Assembly (NCBI GenBank): GCA_017561885.1
Contig: JAFZBF010000051.1
Location: forward strand, 1-55,223
DNA from: Bacteroidales bacterium
GTDB taxonomy: Bacteria; Bacteroidota; Bacteroidia; Bacteroidales; UBA932
Direction: 5' to 3'
DNA: 55,223 nucleotides
Shown: positions 1-8,925 of the stretch, in pieces
Numbering within the stretch: the stretch's first letter is position 1
How the letters are laid out: each line of letters begins with the position of its first letter
The notes under the pieces: model-generated
Told to the model about the DNA's origin: nothing
Seen by the model: only the letters and a program-made list of their open reading frames with translations
The model's database searches: none
Program-made: the position numbers and the translations under genes

Positions 1-29
1 AGAGCCGACCTCCGGTCGGCTCTTTCTGT
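1..29 (+). terminator. Hairpin at window edge, probable terminator
   Basis: A perfect 10-bp stem (1-10 with 14-23) closes on a 3-base loop and is followed by a short T-rich stretch. It probably ends a gene lying to the left of the window. The T-run is weak, so this is likely but not certain. Confidence 0.55.
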
Positions 30-104
30 GCTTTCTTCCCCCACTCCGCCACGCAGCTGAAGCCACCTCGTTTATAGCCCGGTATGTAAAATGAAATAAA
101 AGAC

Positions 105-112
105 TACCTTTG
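105..112 (+). promoter_or_regulatory. Bacteroidota -7 promoter box for the K+ channel gene
   Basis: TACCTTTG matches the Bacteroidota consensus TAnnTTTG and lies 19 bases before the ATG at 132. No convincing TTTG -33 element is seen at the usual distance. Confidence 0.55.
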
Positions 113-131
113 TAGGGAACATTCCTATATT

Positions 132-911
132 ATGAGAAAGAGAATCTATGAAATAATAGATATGGGACGCAAGGGGGACAAGCTGAGCCTCGCGTATGAA
201 ATTTTCATGATTATCGTGATCGTGGCCAGCATCATCCCGCTGATGTTCCTGAAAGTCTATCCCATTTTCGTCATCATAGAGAAAGTGACGGTGACAATCT
301 TCATCATCGACTATCTGCTCAGATGGATCACAGCCGACTACAGGCTCAAGAAAGGATCATGGTCGTTCGTCATCCATCCATTCACCGGCTGGGCGATCAT
401 AGACCTTCTTTCAATCCTTCCGGGACTGAATATTCTCGGTCAGGGATTCAAGATCTTCAGGATAACCCGTCTGCTCAGGATTCTGCGTCTGTTCAAACTT
501 TTCCGTTACTCAGACTCGATGCAGATTCTGGGAAGGGTCATCCGCAAGGAAAGGAAAGTGCTCTTCGCCGTATTGGGAGTATCTGTTTTCTATGTCTTCC
601 TGACAGCTCTCATAATGTTCAACACAGAGCCCCGCATCGACCCTGCGACCGGCAACGTCACCTTTTCCGGTTTCTTCGACGCCCTGTACTGGGCGACTGT
701 AACCCTGACCACCGTCGGTTACGGCGACTTGACACCTGCCACTGAGATAGGCCGTCTCGTCAGTATGGTTTCCTCACTGTTCGGAGTCGCTGTCATCGCT
801 CTTCCTTCAGGCGTAATCACGGCCAGCTATCTTGAAGAATTGAGGACCATGAAGAGAAGGAAGAAACTGGAGGAAAAAGAGCAGCAGGAAGATAATACGG
901 AACAAGAGTAA
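132..911 (+). CDS. Voltage-gated potassium channel (6-TM ion transporter family)
   Basis: This 259-residue inner-membrane protein should carry K+ selectively across the cytoplasmic membrane. The selectivity filter TVGYGD is at about 194-199, between a pore helix and a final membrane segment. An S4-like voltage sensor with arginine/lysine every third residue (FRITRLLRILRLFKLFR) is at about 109-125. Earlier hydrophobic segments near 21-40 and 44-62 fit S1-S2. The C-terminus is a short charged tail rich in Lys/Glu/Gln with no RCK (TrkA-N) regulatory domain. The ATG at 132 follows a clear promoter. The gene stands alone, with a terminator behind it. Family assignment is firm; gating is inferred. 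Confidence 0.93.
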   Translation: MRKRIYEIIDMGRKGDKLSLAYEIFMIIVIVASIIPLMFLKVYPIFVIIEKVTVTIFIIDYLLRWITADYRLKKGSWSFVIHPFTGWAIIDLLSILPGLNILGQGFKIFRITRLLRILRLFKLFRYSDSMQILGRVIRKERKVLFAVLGVSVFYVFLTALIMFNTEPRIDPATGNVTFSGFFDALYWATVTLTTVGYGDLTPATEIGRLVSMVSSLFGVAVIALPSGVITASYLEELRTMKRRKKLEEKEQQEDNTEQE

Positions 912-930
912 CCATGCCGTCATAAAACAG

Positions 931-970
931 ATCACCGGAGCCAGCGATGCTGACTCCGGTGATTGTTTTT
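931..970. terminator. Bidirectional terminator between channel and membrane-protein genes
   Basis: A 10-bp stem (931-940 with 954-963) has a nested inner stem CAGC/GCTG and is followed by TGTTTTT. On the other strand it is followed by TGTTTTATG, so it can serve both converging genes. Confidence 0.8.
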
Positions 971-984
971 CAGCCCGTCTGAGA

Positions 985-1677
985 CTATTCAGCCACAGGT
1001 GCTTCAGCCTCGGGTGCTTCGGGCTCGGCAGGAGCTTCCGGACCGTGGAAACGGCAGAACTTCGCGCGACGTTCTTCAATGATAGCATCAGCTTTCTCAG
1101 AGAAGAAGCTGTACATAACTCCCTCGACAGCGACCATAATCGCTACAAGGACAAGAACCGCCAGAACTGCCAGAACAGGGCCGACCTTGGGAATAAAGCC
1201 AAGGATTGCACAGATAATGCAAGAAACAATACCGAACAACAGCCCTACGAAGAAAATGCGCCATTTGTTGCCAAAAGTTGAATCGTAACTGAGCAGCAGC
1301 GACTTAAGCGGAGATACGTGCTTGTCGATCAGGAAATAGATTGCAAATCCCCAGGCAATTGACATAATGATTGCCGGAATGAACATAAAGGCTGCGGCTG
1401 CAAGGATACCGATATAAAGGAAGCCCATAAGCAGGAAGAAATTGCCCAGATCCTTGAAATTATCCTTGCTGAAAATGGATACGGGATCTACAACCTCACC
1501 CCGTCCGATGCCTATGATGGCTTTGTAGAATCCGATAGTGGTACCGACGTTGAGATAGGGAATCCATACTGTCAGCACATAAAGGATTACCATCAGAAAC
1601 AGCGGGAAAAAGTTCTTGAGGCCATAACGGACACCATCCTTTATGGTCTTAACGATGTCAAGTTTTTCAGTCGTCAT
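985..1677 (-). CDS. Multi-pass membrane protein of unknown function
   Basis: I do not recognise a named family with certainty. The 230-residue product starts at the ATG at 1677 (MTTEKLDIVK); a longer in-frame extension would run past the promoter and is rejected. The N-terminus is amphipathic. Hydrophobic segments follow near residues 25-40, 80-115 and 145-185, giving about four to five membrane spans. The layout resembles small bacterial integral membrane families such as DUF4013. The C-terminal 25 residues are a low-complexity Pro/Ala/Glu tail (repeats like EAPAEPEAPEAEAPVAE) that should lie in the cytoplasm or periplasm. It converges on the K+ channel gene across a shared terminator and diverges from the GH2 gene. 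Confidence 0.75.
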   Translation of the reverse strand: MTTEKLDIVKTIKDGVRYGLKNFFPLFLMVILYVLTVWIPYLNVGTTIGFYKAIIGIGRGEVVDPVSIFSKDNFKDLGNFFLLMGFLYIGILAAAAFMFIPAIIMSIAWGFAIYFLIDKHVSPLKSLLLSYDSTFGNKWRIFFVGLLFGIVSCIICAILGFIPKVGPVLAVLAVLVLVAIMVAVEGVMYSFFSEKADAIIEERRAKFCRFHGPEAPAEPEAPEAEAPVAE

Positions 1678-1710
1678 AGTATAATGATTTAGGTTATTGC
1701 AAGGGTTTTT

Positions 1711-1718
1711 CAAATGTA
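1711..1718 (-). promoter_or_regulatory. -7 promoter box for the membrane-protein gene
   Basis: On the minus strand TACATTTG matches TAnnTTTG exactly and lies about 33 bases before the ATG at 1677. It supports the start chosen there. No clear -33 TTTG is seen. Confidence 0.6.
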
Positions 1719-1765
1719 GCAAAAAACATCGTAAATTAGCATATGTTCTGAACAATCCTGACATT

Positions 1766-4700
1766 ATGAAATCCTTCTTCAGGCAGACATTTCTGCTTAT
1801 TGCCGCAGTTGCAGTTACAGCCTGCACGCAGCCACAGGTCACAAGAGGCATCGGAATATATCCCGGCAACCCCGAAGAATATGACGGCCCCGAGATGGTT
1901 GCAGCCGGCAACCAGTACCGCAACCTTGCACTGCACCGCGCAGCCTGGCACTCCTCGAGCGTTGACTACAACCTCACAGGCCATCTGGTCACGGACGGCA
2001 TCATCTCCGACGACACACTTGATCTGATGCAAGTGCTATCGAACGGGACCAATGTCGAGAAACGGCAAAGGGAGCGGATCTTCGACGACAACTTCACCGG
2101 CATCAGCATCCCCGGCAAGGCAGGCGCCAAACTGGAGATAGGAATAGGCAGATGGGTGGATGCTGATATCGTTTCCTTTGAAGGAAACTGCAGGATGGCT
2201 CCAGGCGCCAGCTTGCCCGGAAGCTTCACCCCCGTCCTGATGGCAGTGCTGGAAGACTTCTCGGTCATAGAGCTTCCCCTGAAACCTTGCAAGCCTACGA
2301 TTCACGAAGGCGGCGGCAGCCAGAACGTCTCCGTGCTGGAGGGGCTCTCCTCAGGCAAAGCCATGCAACCCCGATACGGTTCATCCAGAGAACTGAGCTT
2401 CGGATATATGGCAGAACTTCCGGATGGAAGATGCGGTTCCCTGACCATAAACCTCGATACCGACGCAGTGCAGGAATGGAACATAACCGAGGTGAATTTC
2501 TACCGGGATGGCAAAGAAGTTTCGATACTTCCTTCCGAGTCATTCTCAAGCGTCTGGATTCCGGATCCTATAACCGGAGGCTCTGTGACGGTCGATCTCG
2601 GTGCCGTTGCAAAGTTCGACAGATGCCGGATATTCTGGGCGGGCGGCAATTCATCCTCAGGCTGTATCGAGACCTCGGCTGACGGCCACGACTGGAAGAA
2701 AGTAGCTGATTTCGATTACGGGACGGAAGACATATCCGCCAGAGGAAAAGGACGCTACGTGCGCCTTACAGTCGATGACAACTGCGCTGTGTCTGAATTC
2801 GAAGTTTGGGGCAAGGGCGGAGTGGTTCCCGTTGCCCAGAAGGCAAAGGATGCCTGCGGAGACAGCCTGGAGCTGTCTCGAGGAGCGTGGGTGCTGCAGC
2901 GGGCCTCGGAGGTGGAAGCCGACGGTGCCGTGATTTCTTCAGACGGATTCCCGACAGCCGGCTGGATTCCCGCGACGGTCCCGGGGACAGTGACAGGATC
3001 GTATTTCAACATCGGCGCCATCCCGGACATTCGCTATGACGACGACCAGCTCCAGATATCAGAATCATTCTTCAACGGTGACTTCTGGTACCGCGACACA
3101 TTCGTTCTGCCCGAAAGTTTCGAAGGACGAAACATCATACTTGACTTCAACGGCATCAACTGGAAAGCCGACATATATCTCAACGGACAATACGTAGGCA
3201 ATATTGACGGAGCCTTCATGAGAGGGCGTTTCGATGTAACAGGCATCGTCACTCATGAAAACTGCCTGGCAGTGCTTATCCACAGGAACGCCCACCCGGG
3301 CATAATAAAGGAGCAGACGGCCATCACCGCCGACACTAACGGAGGTATCCTGGGGGCTGACAACCCCACCTTCCACCCTACCATCGGATGGGACTGGATA
3401 CCTACCGTCCGCGGCCGCGACATCGGCATCTGGGACAATGTATATCTCAAAGCAGAAGGGCCTGTCAGCATCGATGACGGCTATATCCTCACCCATCTGG
3501 CAGGCGGCGATGTCACCGTGGCTCCCGGAGCTGTCCTGAAAAACCACACTGACAAGGCAGTCGACGGAGTGCTGCAGGTGAGCATCGGCGGTTTCCCTAT
3601 GGAAATGCCGGTAAGCCTTGCACCCCGCCAGGAGCTGGAAGTTGCGATGGACGCTCGCGTCATGCCCGATGCCCGGCTCTGGTGGCCTGCAGGCTACGGA
3701 GAACAGGACATGTACGATGTAACGGCTGTGTTTGTTGCGGATGGACAGATTTCGGGCCGTCTTGCATTCCGCACAGGACTGCGGGAGATGACATACGACA
3801 CATCTCAGGGCATCCTGGACATCTATGTCAACGGCCGCAGGCTCATCGGCAACGGCGGAAACTGGGGTTTCCCGGAAATATACCTGAACTACAGGGCGAG
3901 GGAATACGATGCTGCAGTAGCATACCATGCCGACATGAATTTCACCATGATCCGCAACTGGGTGGGCCAGACCGGCGACGAAGAATTCTTTGAAGCCTGC
4001 GACCGGCACGGTGTTATGATATGGCAGGATTTCTGGCTGGCCAACCCGTGGGACGGCCCTGATCCAGACGACAACTATATGTTCCTGGAAAACGCCAGGG
4101 ACTTCGTGCGCAAGATACGCCGTCATCCCAGCATAGCCCTCTACTGCGGCCGCAACGAGGGATATCCTCCGGAGGTCCTGGACGAAGGTCTCAGGCTGCT
4201 GGTTGACGAGTACCATCCCGGCATGTTCTACATGCCTCATTCGGCCGAAGGTTATGTCAGCGGCAACGGTCCGTACAGGGCGCTGCCTGTCGAGGCATAT
4301 TTCGAGGCCGAGCGCGGCAAGGACCGCATCCACAGCGAAAGGGGAATGCCCAACGTGATGACGGCTGACAGCTTCCGCAGGATGCTCAGGGATGAGAACC
4401 AGTGGCCTCAGACTTCAGTATGGGGAATGCACGACTACACCCTTGAGAATGCCCAGAGCGCCGCTACTTTCAATGAGATGGTAGAGCGGCATTTCGGGAA
4501 AGCATCGTCACTGGACGAATTCAGCAGATGGGCCCAGCTGGTGAACTATGACGGCTACCGCGCGATGTACGAGTCCCGCAGCTGGAACCGCAAAGGCCTG
4601 CTTATCTGGATGAGCCATTCCTGCTGGCCTTCTCTGGTATGGCAGACCTACGACTACTACCTCTGCCCCACCGCGGCCTATTTCGGAGCCAAGAAAGGTT

Positions 4701-5287
4701 CTGCACCGATCCGCATCCAGTGGAATCCCGTGCGGGGCTGCGTCGAGGCTGTCAATGACAACTATGGTGACGTGCAGGATGCGGTGGCCGAGATGAGCGT
4801 GGTCACCTACGACGGCAAGACAGTATTCTACAGAAGAGACAGCATATCAGTTGCGGACGACAGCACGCTGCCGCTGGCACCGATGGACGTGGACTCCACA
4901 GTAATGGGCAACGTGCATTACCTGAAGTTGAAACTCTTAAGCAAGGACGGCAGGACTATCGCCGACAACTTCTACATACACAGTGAAGACGGCGACCTTA
5001 AGATTCTCAAGACGCTTCCCAAGGCCTCGGTAGCCATGGAGACCAGAATGAAGAGCGAAGGCGAAGAGTGGATTATCGTGGCCAGTCTCCGCAATGACGG
5101 CGAGGCTCCGGCCCTGATGCTGCAGCTAGACCTGAAGGCAGGCGGAGAACAGGTTCTGCCCGTGTTATACGAAGACAACTGGTTCTCTCTTCTGCCGGGC
5201 GAAGAAAAGCAAGTGACAATACGCTGCAAGACCGCGGACATACGCAGCCGCCAGCTGGAGCTGTCCGTTTCAAATTTGCTCGATTAA
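1766..5287 (+). CDS. GH2 family glycoside hydrolase lipoprotein with discoidin-like N-terminus
   Basis: The 1173-residue product is probably a surface or periplasmic glycosidase of the exo-beta-glucosaminidase/beta-mannosidase side of family GH2. The ATG at 1766 begins a lipoprotein signal (lipobox-like VTAC near residue 18). Residues about 53-80 and 270-351 look like the two ends of an F5/8 type C (discoidin) carbohydrate-binding fold, split by about 190 residues. The GH2 jelly-roll is near 385-560, the Ig-like domain near 570-680 and the TIM barrel near 690-980. A C-terminal beta domain follows. The probable acid/base is Glu798 in CGRNEG and the probable nucleophile Glu858 in HSERGMPN. It precedes an SGNH hydrolase and a peptidase. 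The exact substrate cannot be told from sequence. Confidence 0.85.
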   Translation: MKSFFRQTFLLIAAVAVTACTQPQVTRGIGIYPGNPEEYDGPEMVAAGNQYRNLALHRAAWHSSSVDYNLTGHLVTDGIISDDTLDLMQVLSNGTNVEKRQRERIFDDNFTGISIPGKAGAKLEIGIGRWVDADIVSFEGNCRMAPGASLPGSFTPVLMAVLEDFSVIELPLKPCKPTIHEGGGSQNVSVLEGLSSGKAMQPRYGSSRELSFGYMAELPDGRCGSLTINLDTDAVQEWNITEVNFYRDGKEVSILPSESFSSVWIPDPITGGSVTVDLGAVAKFDRCRIFWAGGNSSSGCIETSADGHDWKKVADFDYGTEDISARGKGRYVRLTVDDNCAVSEFEVWGKGGVVPVAQKAKDACGDSLELSRGAWVLQRASEVEADGAVISSDGFPTAGWIPATVPGTVTGSYFNIGAIPDIRYDDDQLQISESFFNGDFWYRDTFVLPESFEGRNIILDFNGINWKADIYLNGQYVGNIDGAFMRGRFDVTGIVTHENCLAVLIHRNAHPGIIKEQTAITADTNGGILGADNPTFHPTIGWDWIPTVRGRDIGIWDNVYLKAEGPVSIDDGYILTHLAGGDVTVAPGAVLKNHTDKAVDGVLQVSIGGFPMEMPVSLAPRQELEVAMDARVMPDARLWWPAGYGEQDMYDVTAVFVADGQISGRLAFRTGLREMTYDTSQGILDIYVNGRRLIGNGGNWGFPEIYLNYRAREYDAAVAYHADMNFTMIRNWVGQTGDEEFFEACDRHGVMIWQDFWLANPWDGPDPDDNYMFLENARDFVRKIRRHPSIALYCGRNEGYPPEVLDEGLRLLVDEYHPGMFYMPHSAEGYVSGNGPYRALPVEAYFEAERGKDRIHSERGMPNVMTADSFRRMLRDENQWPQTSVWGMHDYTLENAQSAATFNEMVERHFGKASSLDEFSRWAQLVNYDGYRAMYESRSWNRKGLLIWMSHSCWPSLVWQTYDYYLCPTAAYFGAKKGSAPIRIQWNPVRGCVEAVNDNYGDVQDAVAEMSVVTYDGKTVFYRRDSISVADDSTLPLAPMDVDSTVMGNVHYLKLKLLSKDGRTIADNFYIHSEDGDLKILKTLPKASVAMETRMKSEGEEWIIVASLRNDGEAPALMLQLDLKAGGEQVLPVLYEDNWFSLLPGEEKQVTIRCKTADIRSRQLELSVSNLLD

Positions 5288-5314
5288 CCATTCTCAACCA
5301 ACAAGATTATTTCG

Positions 5315-5322
5315 TAAGTTTG
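5315..5322 (+). promoter_or_regulatory. -7 promoter box for SGNH hydrolase / C69 peptidase pair
   Basis: TAAGTTTG fits TAnnTTTG and lies 20 bases before the ATG at 5343. The two downstream genes may therefore be transcribed separately from the GH2 gene. No clear -33 element is seen. Confidence 0.5.
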
Positions 5323-5342
5323 AACAATCAATTCCAAGCAAT

Positions 5343-6041
5343 ATGAAAAAACTGATTCTTATATGCCTGATGCTCCTTGCTCTCGGAGCTACGGCAAGCG
5401 CACAGCAGAGACAACAGCAACAGCAGAAACAAAAAGTCCTCAACCTCGAAAGATACGCACAGTCCAACAAAGACCTGGTCTTCACGACAGGTCCCCGCGT
5501 GGTTCTCTTCGGCGACTCCATCACCGACAACTGGGCCAGGATGCGTCCCGGCTTCTTCGTGGAGCACGGCTTCGTGGGCCGCGGCATCAGCGGCGAAGTG
5601 ACCGCCCAGATGCTGCTCCGTATGCGTGCGGACGTCATCGACATCCAGGCCTCCACGATGGTGCTGCTGGCAGGAATCAACGACATCGCGGAGAACCTGG
5701 GCGACGAGTATAACGAAGACGCCACCTTCGCCAACATCCAGAGCATGGTGGAACTCTGCTGGATGAACGGCATCCGTCCGGTGATATGCTCGCTTCTTCC
5801 TTCCTACTCATTCTTCTGGAGGCCCGAAGCAAAGAACCACATTCAGAAGGTAGAGAGCCTCAACGCCCGCCTGCAGGAATACTGCGGCCGCCACGGCATC
5901 ACCTATGTCAACTACCACGACGCGCTGCTCAGCTCGGACGGACACAAGATCGACACAAAATATGCTGACGATACCGTACACCCCAACAATGCAGGATATG
6001 AGATAATGGAAGACCTTCTGCTGAAGGCCCTCGGATACTAA
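5343..6041 (+). CDS. Secreted SGNH/GDSL-family hydrolase
   Basis: This 232-residue protein has a Sec signal peptide (about residues 1-20, ending ASAQ), then a Gln-rich linker. The SGNH blocks are intact: GDSITDN with the nucleophile Ser59, the GRGISG glycine block, AGIND with the oxyanion Asn, and DDTVHP with Asp210/His213. Such enzymes are esterases or acetylhydrolases acting on lipids or acylated sugars; the substrate here is unknown. It lies between a GH2 glycosidase and a C69 peptidase 9 bases downstream, so removal of ester groups from a glycan is plausible. The N-terminal domain of the fusion protein at 42433 has the same block spacing and looks like a paralogue. Confidence 0.88.
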   Translation: MKKLILICLMLLALGATASAQQRQQQQQKQKVLNLERYAQSNKDLVFTTGPRVVLFGDSITDNWARMRPGFFVEHGFVGRGISGEVTAQMLLRMRADVIDIQASTMVLLAGINDIAENLGDEYNEDATFANIQSMVELCWMNGIRPVICSLLPSYSFFWRPEAKNHIQKVESLNARLQEYCGRHGITYVNYHDALLSSDGHKIDTKYADDTVHPNNAGYEIMEDLLLKALGY

Positions 6042-6050
6042 TAGGATATT

Positions 6051-7451
6051 ATGACAAACGAAGCTTGCACAACTATAATCGTCGGCTCGAAGCAGATGGC
6101 CGACGGTTCTATGATATACGCCCGCTCGGACGACTCCAAGGCCATAAAGGCAACCCGCCTGGCCTGGTATCCAGCCGGCAAGGGACCAGAAGAATTCGTG
6201 GCTCTCGACAGCCCTTTCCGCTGCCCGCTGCCAGAGACACGCCACGCGTTCAGCGCCCTTGAAAGGGCTGACCTTCCCTACCACTGGGGCGAAGCCGGAT
6301 TCAACGACGCCGGTGTAGGAATGAGCTCGACAGAAACCATCTTCTCGAAAGAAGAGGTTCTGGCGCTCGATCCATATGTACCGGAGGGTCTTGCAGAGAA
6401 CTGCGTCTATCACATAATCCTGCCCTACGTCGAGTCGGCACGTGAAGGAGTTCTCCGTCTCGGAGAACTCATCGAGAAGTACGGCAGTGCCGAAGGTTTC
6501 GGAATAGCCTTCATGGATGAAAAGGAAACCTGGTATCTGGAAAATGCGGGAGGGCACCGCTGGCTTGCCAAGAAAATGCCTGAAGACAAGTATTTCGTAT
6601 CGGGCAACCAGAGCCGCTACCGTGATTATGACCCCAAGGAGGACCTCGCCTCTGCCGACCTGGTGGAGTGGGCGCGTGAGCACAGACTGTTCACAGGCAA
6701 GTTCGACTTCCACGAAGCGTACTGCCTCGAGAGCGAGAACGACAAGACATACAATTACCCTAGAGTGTGGTACCTGCAGAAGATGTTCACCCCTTCGGTG
6801 AAGACCGACGTAAAGGTCAACGACTTTCCTGTATATCAGAAAGCAGACCGGAAGCTGACCGTCGAAGATATCAAGGCTGCATTCCGTTCCCACTATGACG
6901 GCACTGAACACGACCCCTACCTGCACTCGAATCCAAGGGAGCCGTACCGTCCGGTATCAATTTTCAGGACTATCAACACCCATATCCTCCAGGTAAGGCC
7001 CGGCCTGCCGAAAGCCATCGGAAGGCTCGACTATATGGCAGAAGGAATGGCAGACCTATGTGTCTACCTGCCGCTGTACCAAGGTGTGACCTCATATCCC
7101 AAGGCTTATGGCGTGGGCCGCAGATTCTCGCAGAAAAGCTCTGCATACTGGACCTTCCGCAAGGTTTCCGCCTTGGGAATGGTTAACTACAACAAATACG
7201 CCCCCATCATCAAGAAGCGCTATGCAGCTCTGGAAGCCGATATGGCAAAGAGCCAGAAAAAGCTGGAAGCCGCTTTCGTAAAGATGTGCAAAGGACGGAA
7301 AGACGCTCCGACCGAAGCTCTTGACATGCTTCAGAAATGGTCGGATATGTGGCTTACCAAAGCCTTGAGGGTAGCGTCAGACCTCGAAGAAAAGCTTTTC
7401 ACTGAACTGACCAAGGACATCGAAGCAGAGTATCTGTTCCACGGAGCATAA
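6051..7451 (+). CDS. C69 family (U34) dipeptidase
   Basis: The 466-residue product matches the Ntn-hydrolase dipeptidases of family C69. The nucleophile is Cys6 in MTNEACTTIIVG, exposed after removal of a five-residue propeptide. Further family features are the ARSDDS segment near residue 25 and the W-Y-L-E-N-A-G-G/H-R-W substrate-pocket region near 160. Members cleave dipeptides or act as acid or penicillin-type amidases. Most Bacteroidota members carry a signal peptide before this Cys; here there is none, so a cytoplasmic location is inferred. It follows the SGNH gene by 9 bases and ends at a strong terminator. Confidence 0.88.
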   Translation: MTNEACTTIIVGSKQMADGSMIYARSDDSKAIKATRLAWYPAGKGPEEFVALDSPFRCPLPETRHAFSALERADLPYHWGEAGFNDAGVGMSSTETIFSKEEVLALDPYVPEGLAENCVYHIILPYVESAREGVLRLGELIEKYGSAEGFGIAFMDEKETWYLENAGGHRWLAKKMPEDKYFVSGNQSRYRDYDPKEDLASADLVEWAREHRLFTGKFDFHEAYCLESENDKTYNYPRVWYLQKMFTPSVKTDVKVNDFPVYQKADRKLTVEDIKAAFRSHYDGTEHDPYLHSNPREPYRPVSIFRTINTHILQVRPGLPKAIGRLDYMAEGMADLCVYLPLYQGVTSYPKAYGVGRRFSQKSSAYWTFRKVSALGMVNYNKYAPIIKKRYAALEADMAKSQKKLEAAFVKMCKGRKDAPTEALDMLQKWSDMWLTKALRVASDLEEKLFTELTKDIEAEYLFHGA

Positions 7452-7470
7452 CAGATCTACTTCGTAACAA

Positions 7471-7500
7471 AAAAGGCCGGAATCACATCCGGCCTTATTT
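7471..7500. terminator. Bidirectional rho-independent terminator
   Basis: A perfect 9-bp stem (7473-7481 with 7488-7496) is flanked by A-run and T-run. It serves the C69 peptidase gene and the converging beta-barrel gene. Confidence 0.9.
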
Positions 7501-7506
7501 TGTATG

Positions 7507-8148
7507 TCATTTAGACTTGTTCCTTTTCTTGAAAGAGAAATAGCACCCGACACCTAGACGGACAGAGAACGGATGGGTCGGCGACACCTGGAAATTTTCC
7601 AGGAAGGCTGTCCTCTGCTCGGGAAGCACGCCGAAATCAAATCCGGCGAACACCTTCATATGGTTCCACACATCTACACCTACGGTCGCTCCCAAATCCA
7701 TATTGAAACGCTTCACATAGCCCAGATCGATCGGATGGATCTTATCAGACAACTCCACCCCGTAAACCGAGCCATAGTAGTCGTTCGTCATTATCCAGTG
7801 CAGGGACGGTCCAAGGTCGTAAAAAAGCATCACCTTGTCGCTAAGAGCGTTACGGTGACCGAAATGGAAGGGAAACTCCATCGAGTTGGTGAAGTAGTAG
7901 AAAGTGTAGGGGCTGGATGCTTTGCTCTGGTAGCTTGAACTCTCGAAGCGGGGTGTCGCAGACACATACCATTCGTTCTTAAGAATCAGCCTGAACTGCA
8001 GCTCGCCGAAATACCCGGGGGCAAGAGTTGAGTACTCGTTGGTATCACCGCCGAGCACACCGCCGGACGCGGCGCCGATGGAGAACTGGGCGTTTGCGTT
8101 CAGCACGCTGACAAGCAGCAGGGAGACCAGTATCAATAATTTCTTCAT
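7507..8148 (-). CDS. Outer-membrane beta-barrel protein, unknown function
   Basis: The 213-residue product has a Sec signal peptide (about residues 1-20, ending NANA/Q). Alternating hydrophobic/polar stretches rich in Gly, Tyr, Phe and Asn are typical of small outer-membrane beta-barrels in the PorT/OmpW-like superfamily of Bacteroidota. It ends with a strand-like segment and a basic tail (SFKKRNKSK) rather than the usual terminal aromatic residue. It has its own near-consensus promoter and is transcribed apart from the operon upstream. No specific function can be assigned. Confidence 0.75.
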   Translation of the reverse strand: MKKLLILVSLLLVSVLNANAQFSIGAASGGVLGGDTNEYSTLAPGYFGELQFRLILKNEWYVSATPRFESSSYQSKASSPYTFYYFTNSMEFPFHFGHRNALSDKVMLFYDLGPSLHWIMTNDYYGSVYGVELSDKIHPIDLGYVKRFNMDLGATVGVDVWNHMKVFAGFDFGVLPEQRTAFLENFQVSPTHPFSVRLGVGCYFSFKKRNKSK

Positions 8149-8170
8149 CTGAGATTCGTTTGATGAGGTG

Positions 8171-8202
8171 CAAAAATAGCAATAATCGTGCTATTTTTCA
8201 AA
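8171..8202 (-). promoter_or_regulatory. Full Bacteroidota promoter for the beta-barrel gene
   Basis: On the minus strand TTTG (8199-8202) is followed after 20 bases by TATTTTTG (8171-8178), a complete TTTG-N20-TAnnTTTG promoter. The -33 element lies inside the 3' end of the upstream M15 gene. Confidence 0.8.
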
Positions 8203-8925
8203 ATGCTGATAGTCCTTGAGGCTGGTCCAGGCGCCGCCCCAGGTAAAGCCGTGAGCGACGAACTGCTTATATGCCTCGTCGTTCACGTCGATCTTGTATG
8301 GAAAGTCAGCCTTGCGGTTGACATAAGGTCCGGCAGTAGAAGGCTGTATCACTGTCTTGCCGTTGGATGTCTTGACATAAGGATTGTAGAGTGGATTGAG
8401 GTCCACTGCCATACCGCTTGCGTGCTTGGAGAGTCTGGTGCTTCCGGCTATCACACGGTAGCAGAAAGAAGAACTGTTGTTCGCCCTCATCGACTGTTCG
8501 TCATCCGCCCCATACTCGTCGATGGGCACCATCCTCTCAATCGGATAAGACTGGTGATACAGTTCTCTGAATATATCCAGCAAGTCAGCTGCAATGGCTT
8601 TGTTGCAAATCATCTCTCCGCACATGGTGTCACGGTCCGCATTGACGTGGAGCACCCTCAGGCAGCACAGCTCATCGAGGCTGATGAGAGCTCCTTCGGC
8701 AGGATATGAACCGCCCTCGACCATACAGGCAGCCATAGCGCTGTCAATGGGAAGGACTGCGAAACAACTCTCCTCACCTCCCCATCCGGCTATGGCTTCA
8801 GCAGTTACGGCCTGCCCGGCAACCCACTCCTGCCGGGGTGCTGCCTGAGGTTCATCCTGCTGTGTGCGGTTGCATTCCGTCACGACGCCGGTGGCCAGAA
8901 ACACTGTCAGCAGCAGCCGGATCAT
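8191..8925 (-). CDS. M15-family peptidase (CwlK/VanY-like)
   Basis: The 244-residue product looks like a zinc peptidase of family M15, acting on peptidoglycan stem peptides. Metal-site residues are visible: His168 and Asp175 in SKHASGMAVDLN, and the C-terminal DYQHFE with His241. The HGFTWGG.W segment before it is typical of the M15C/CwlK group. The N-terminus is a hydrophobic signal with Cys18 as a possible lipid-attachment site, though the TEC context is a poor lipobox. Its ATG overlaps the stop of the DUF1080 gene by 4 bases, so it is the last gene of the operon that starts at 11356. Confidence 0.85.
   Translation of the reverse strand: MIRLLLTVFLATGVVTECNRTQQDEPQAAPRQEWVAGQAVTAEAIAGWGGEESCFAVLPIDSAMAACMVEGGSYPAEGALISLDELCCLRVLHVNADRDTMCGEMICNKAIAADLLDIFRELYHQSYPIERMVPIDEYGADDEQSMRANNSSSFCYRVIAGSTRLSKHASGMAVDLNPLYNPYVKTSNGKTVIQPSTAGPYVNRKADFPYKIDVNDEAYKQFVAHGFTWGGAWTSLKDYQHFEK

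Noticed and set aside
3065..4333. 422-residue frame opposite the GH2 gene
   Set aside because: Antisense shadow of a domain-bearing gene; no motifs, no promoter.
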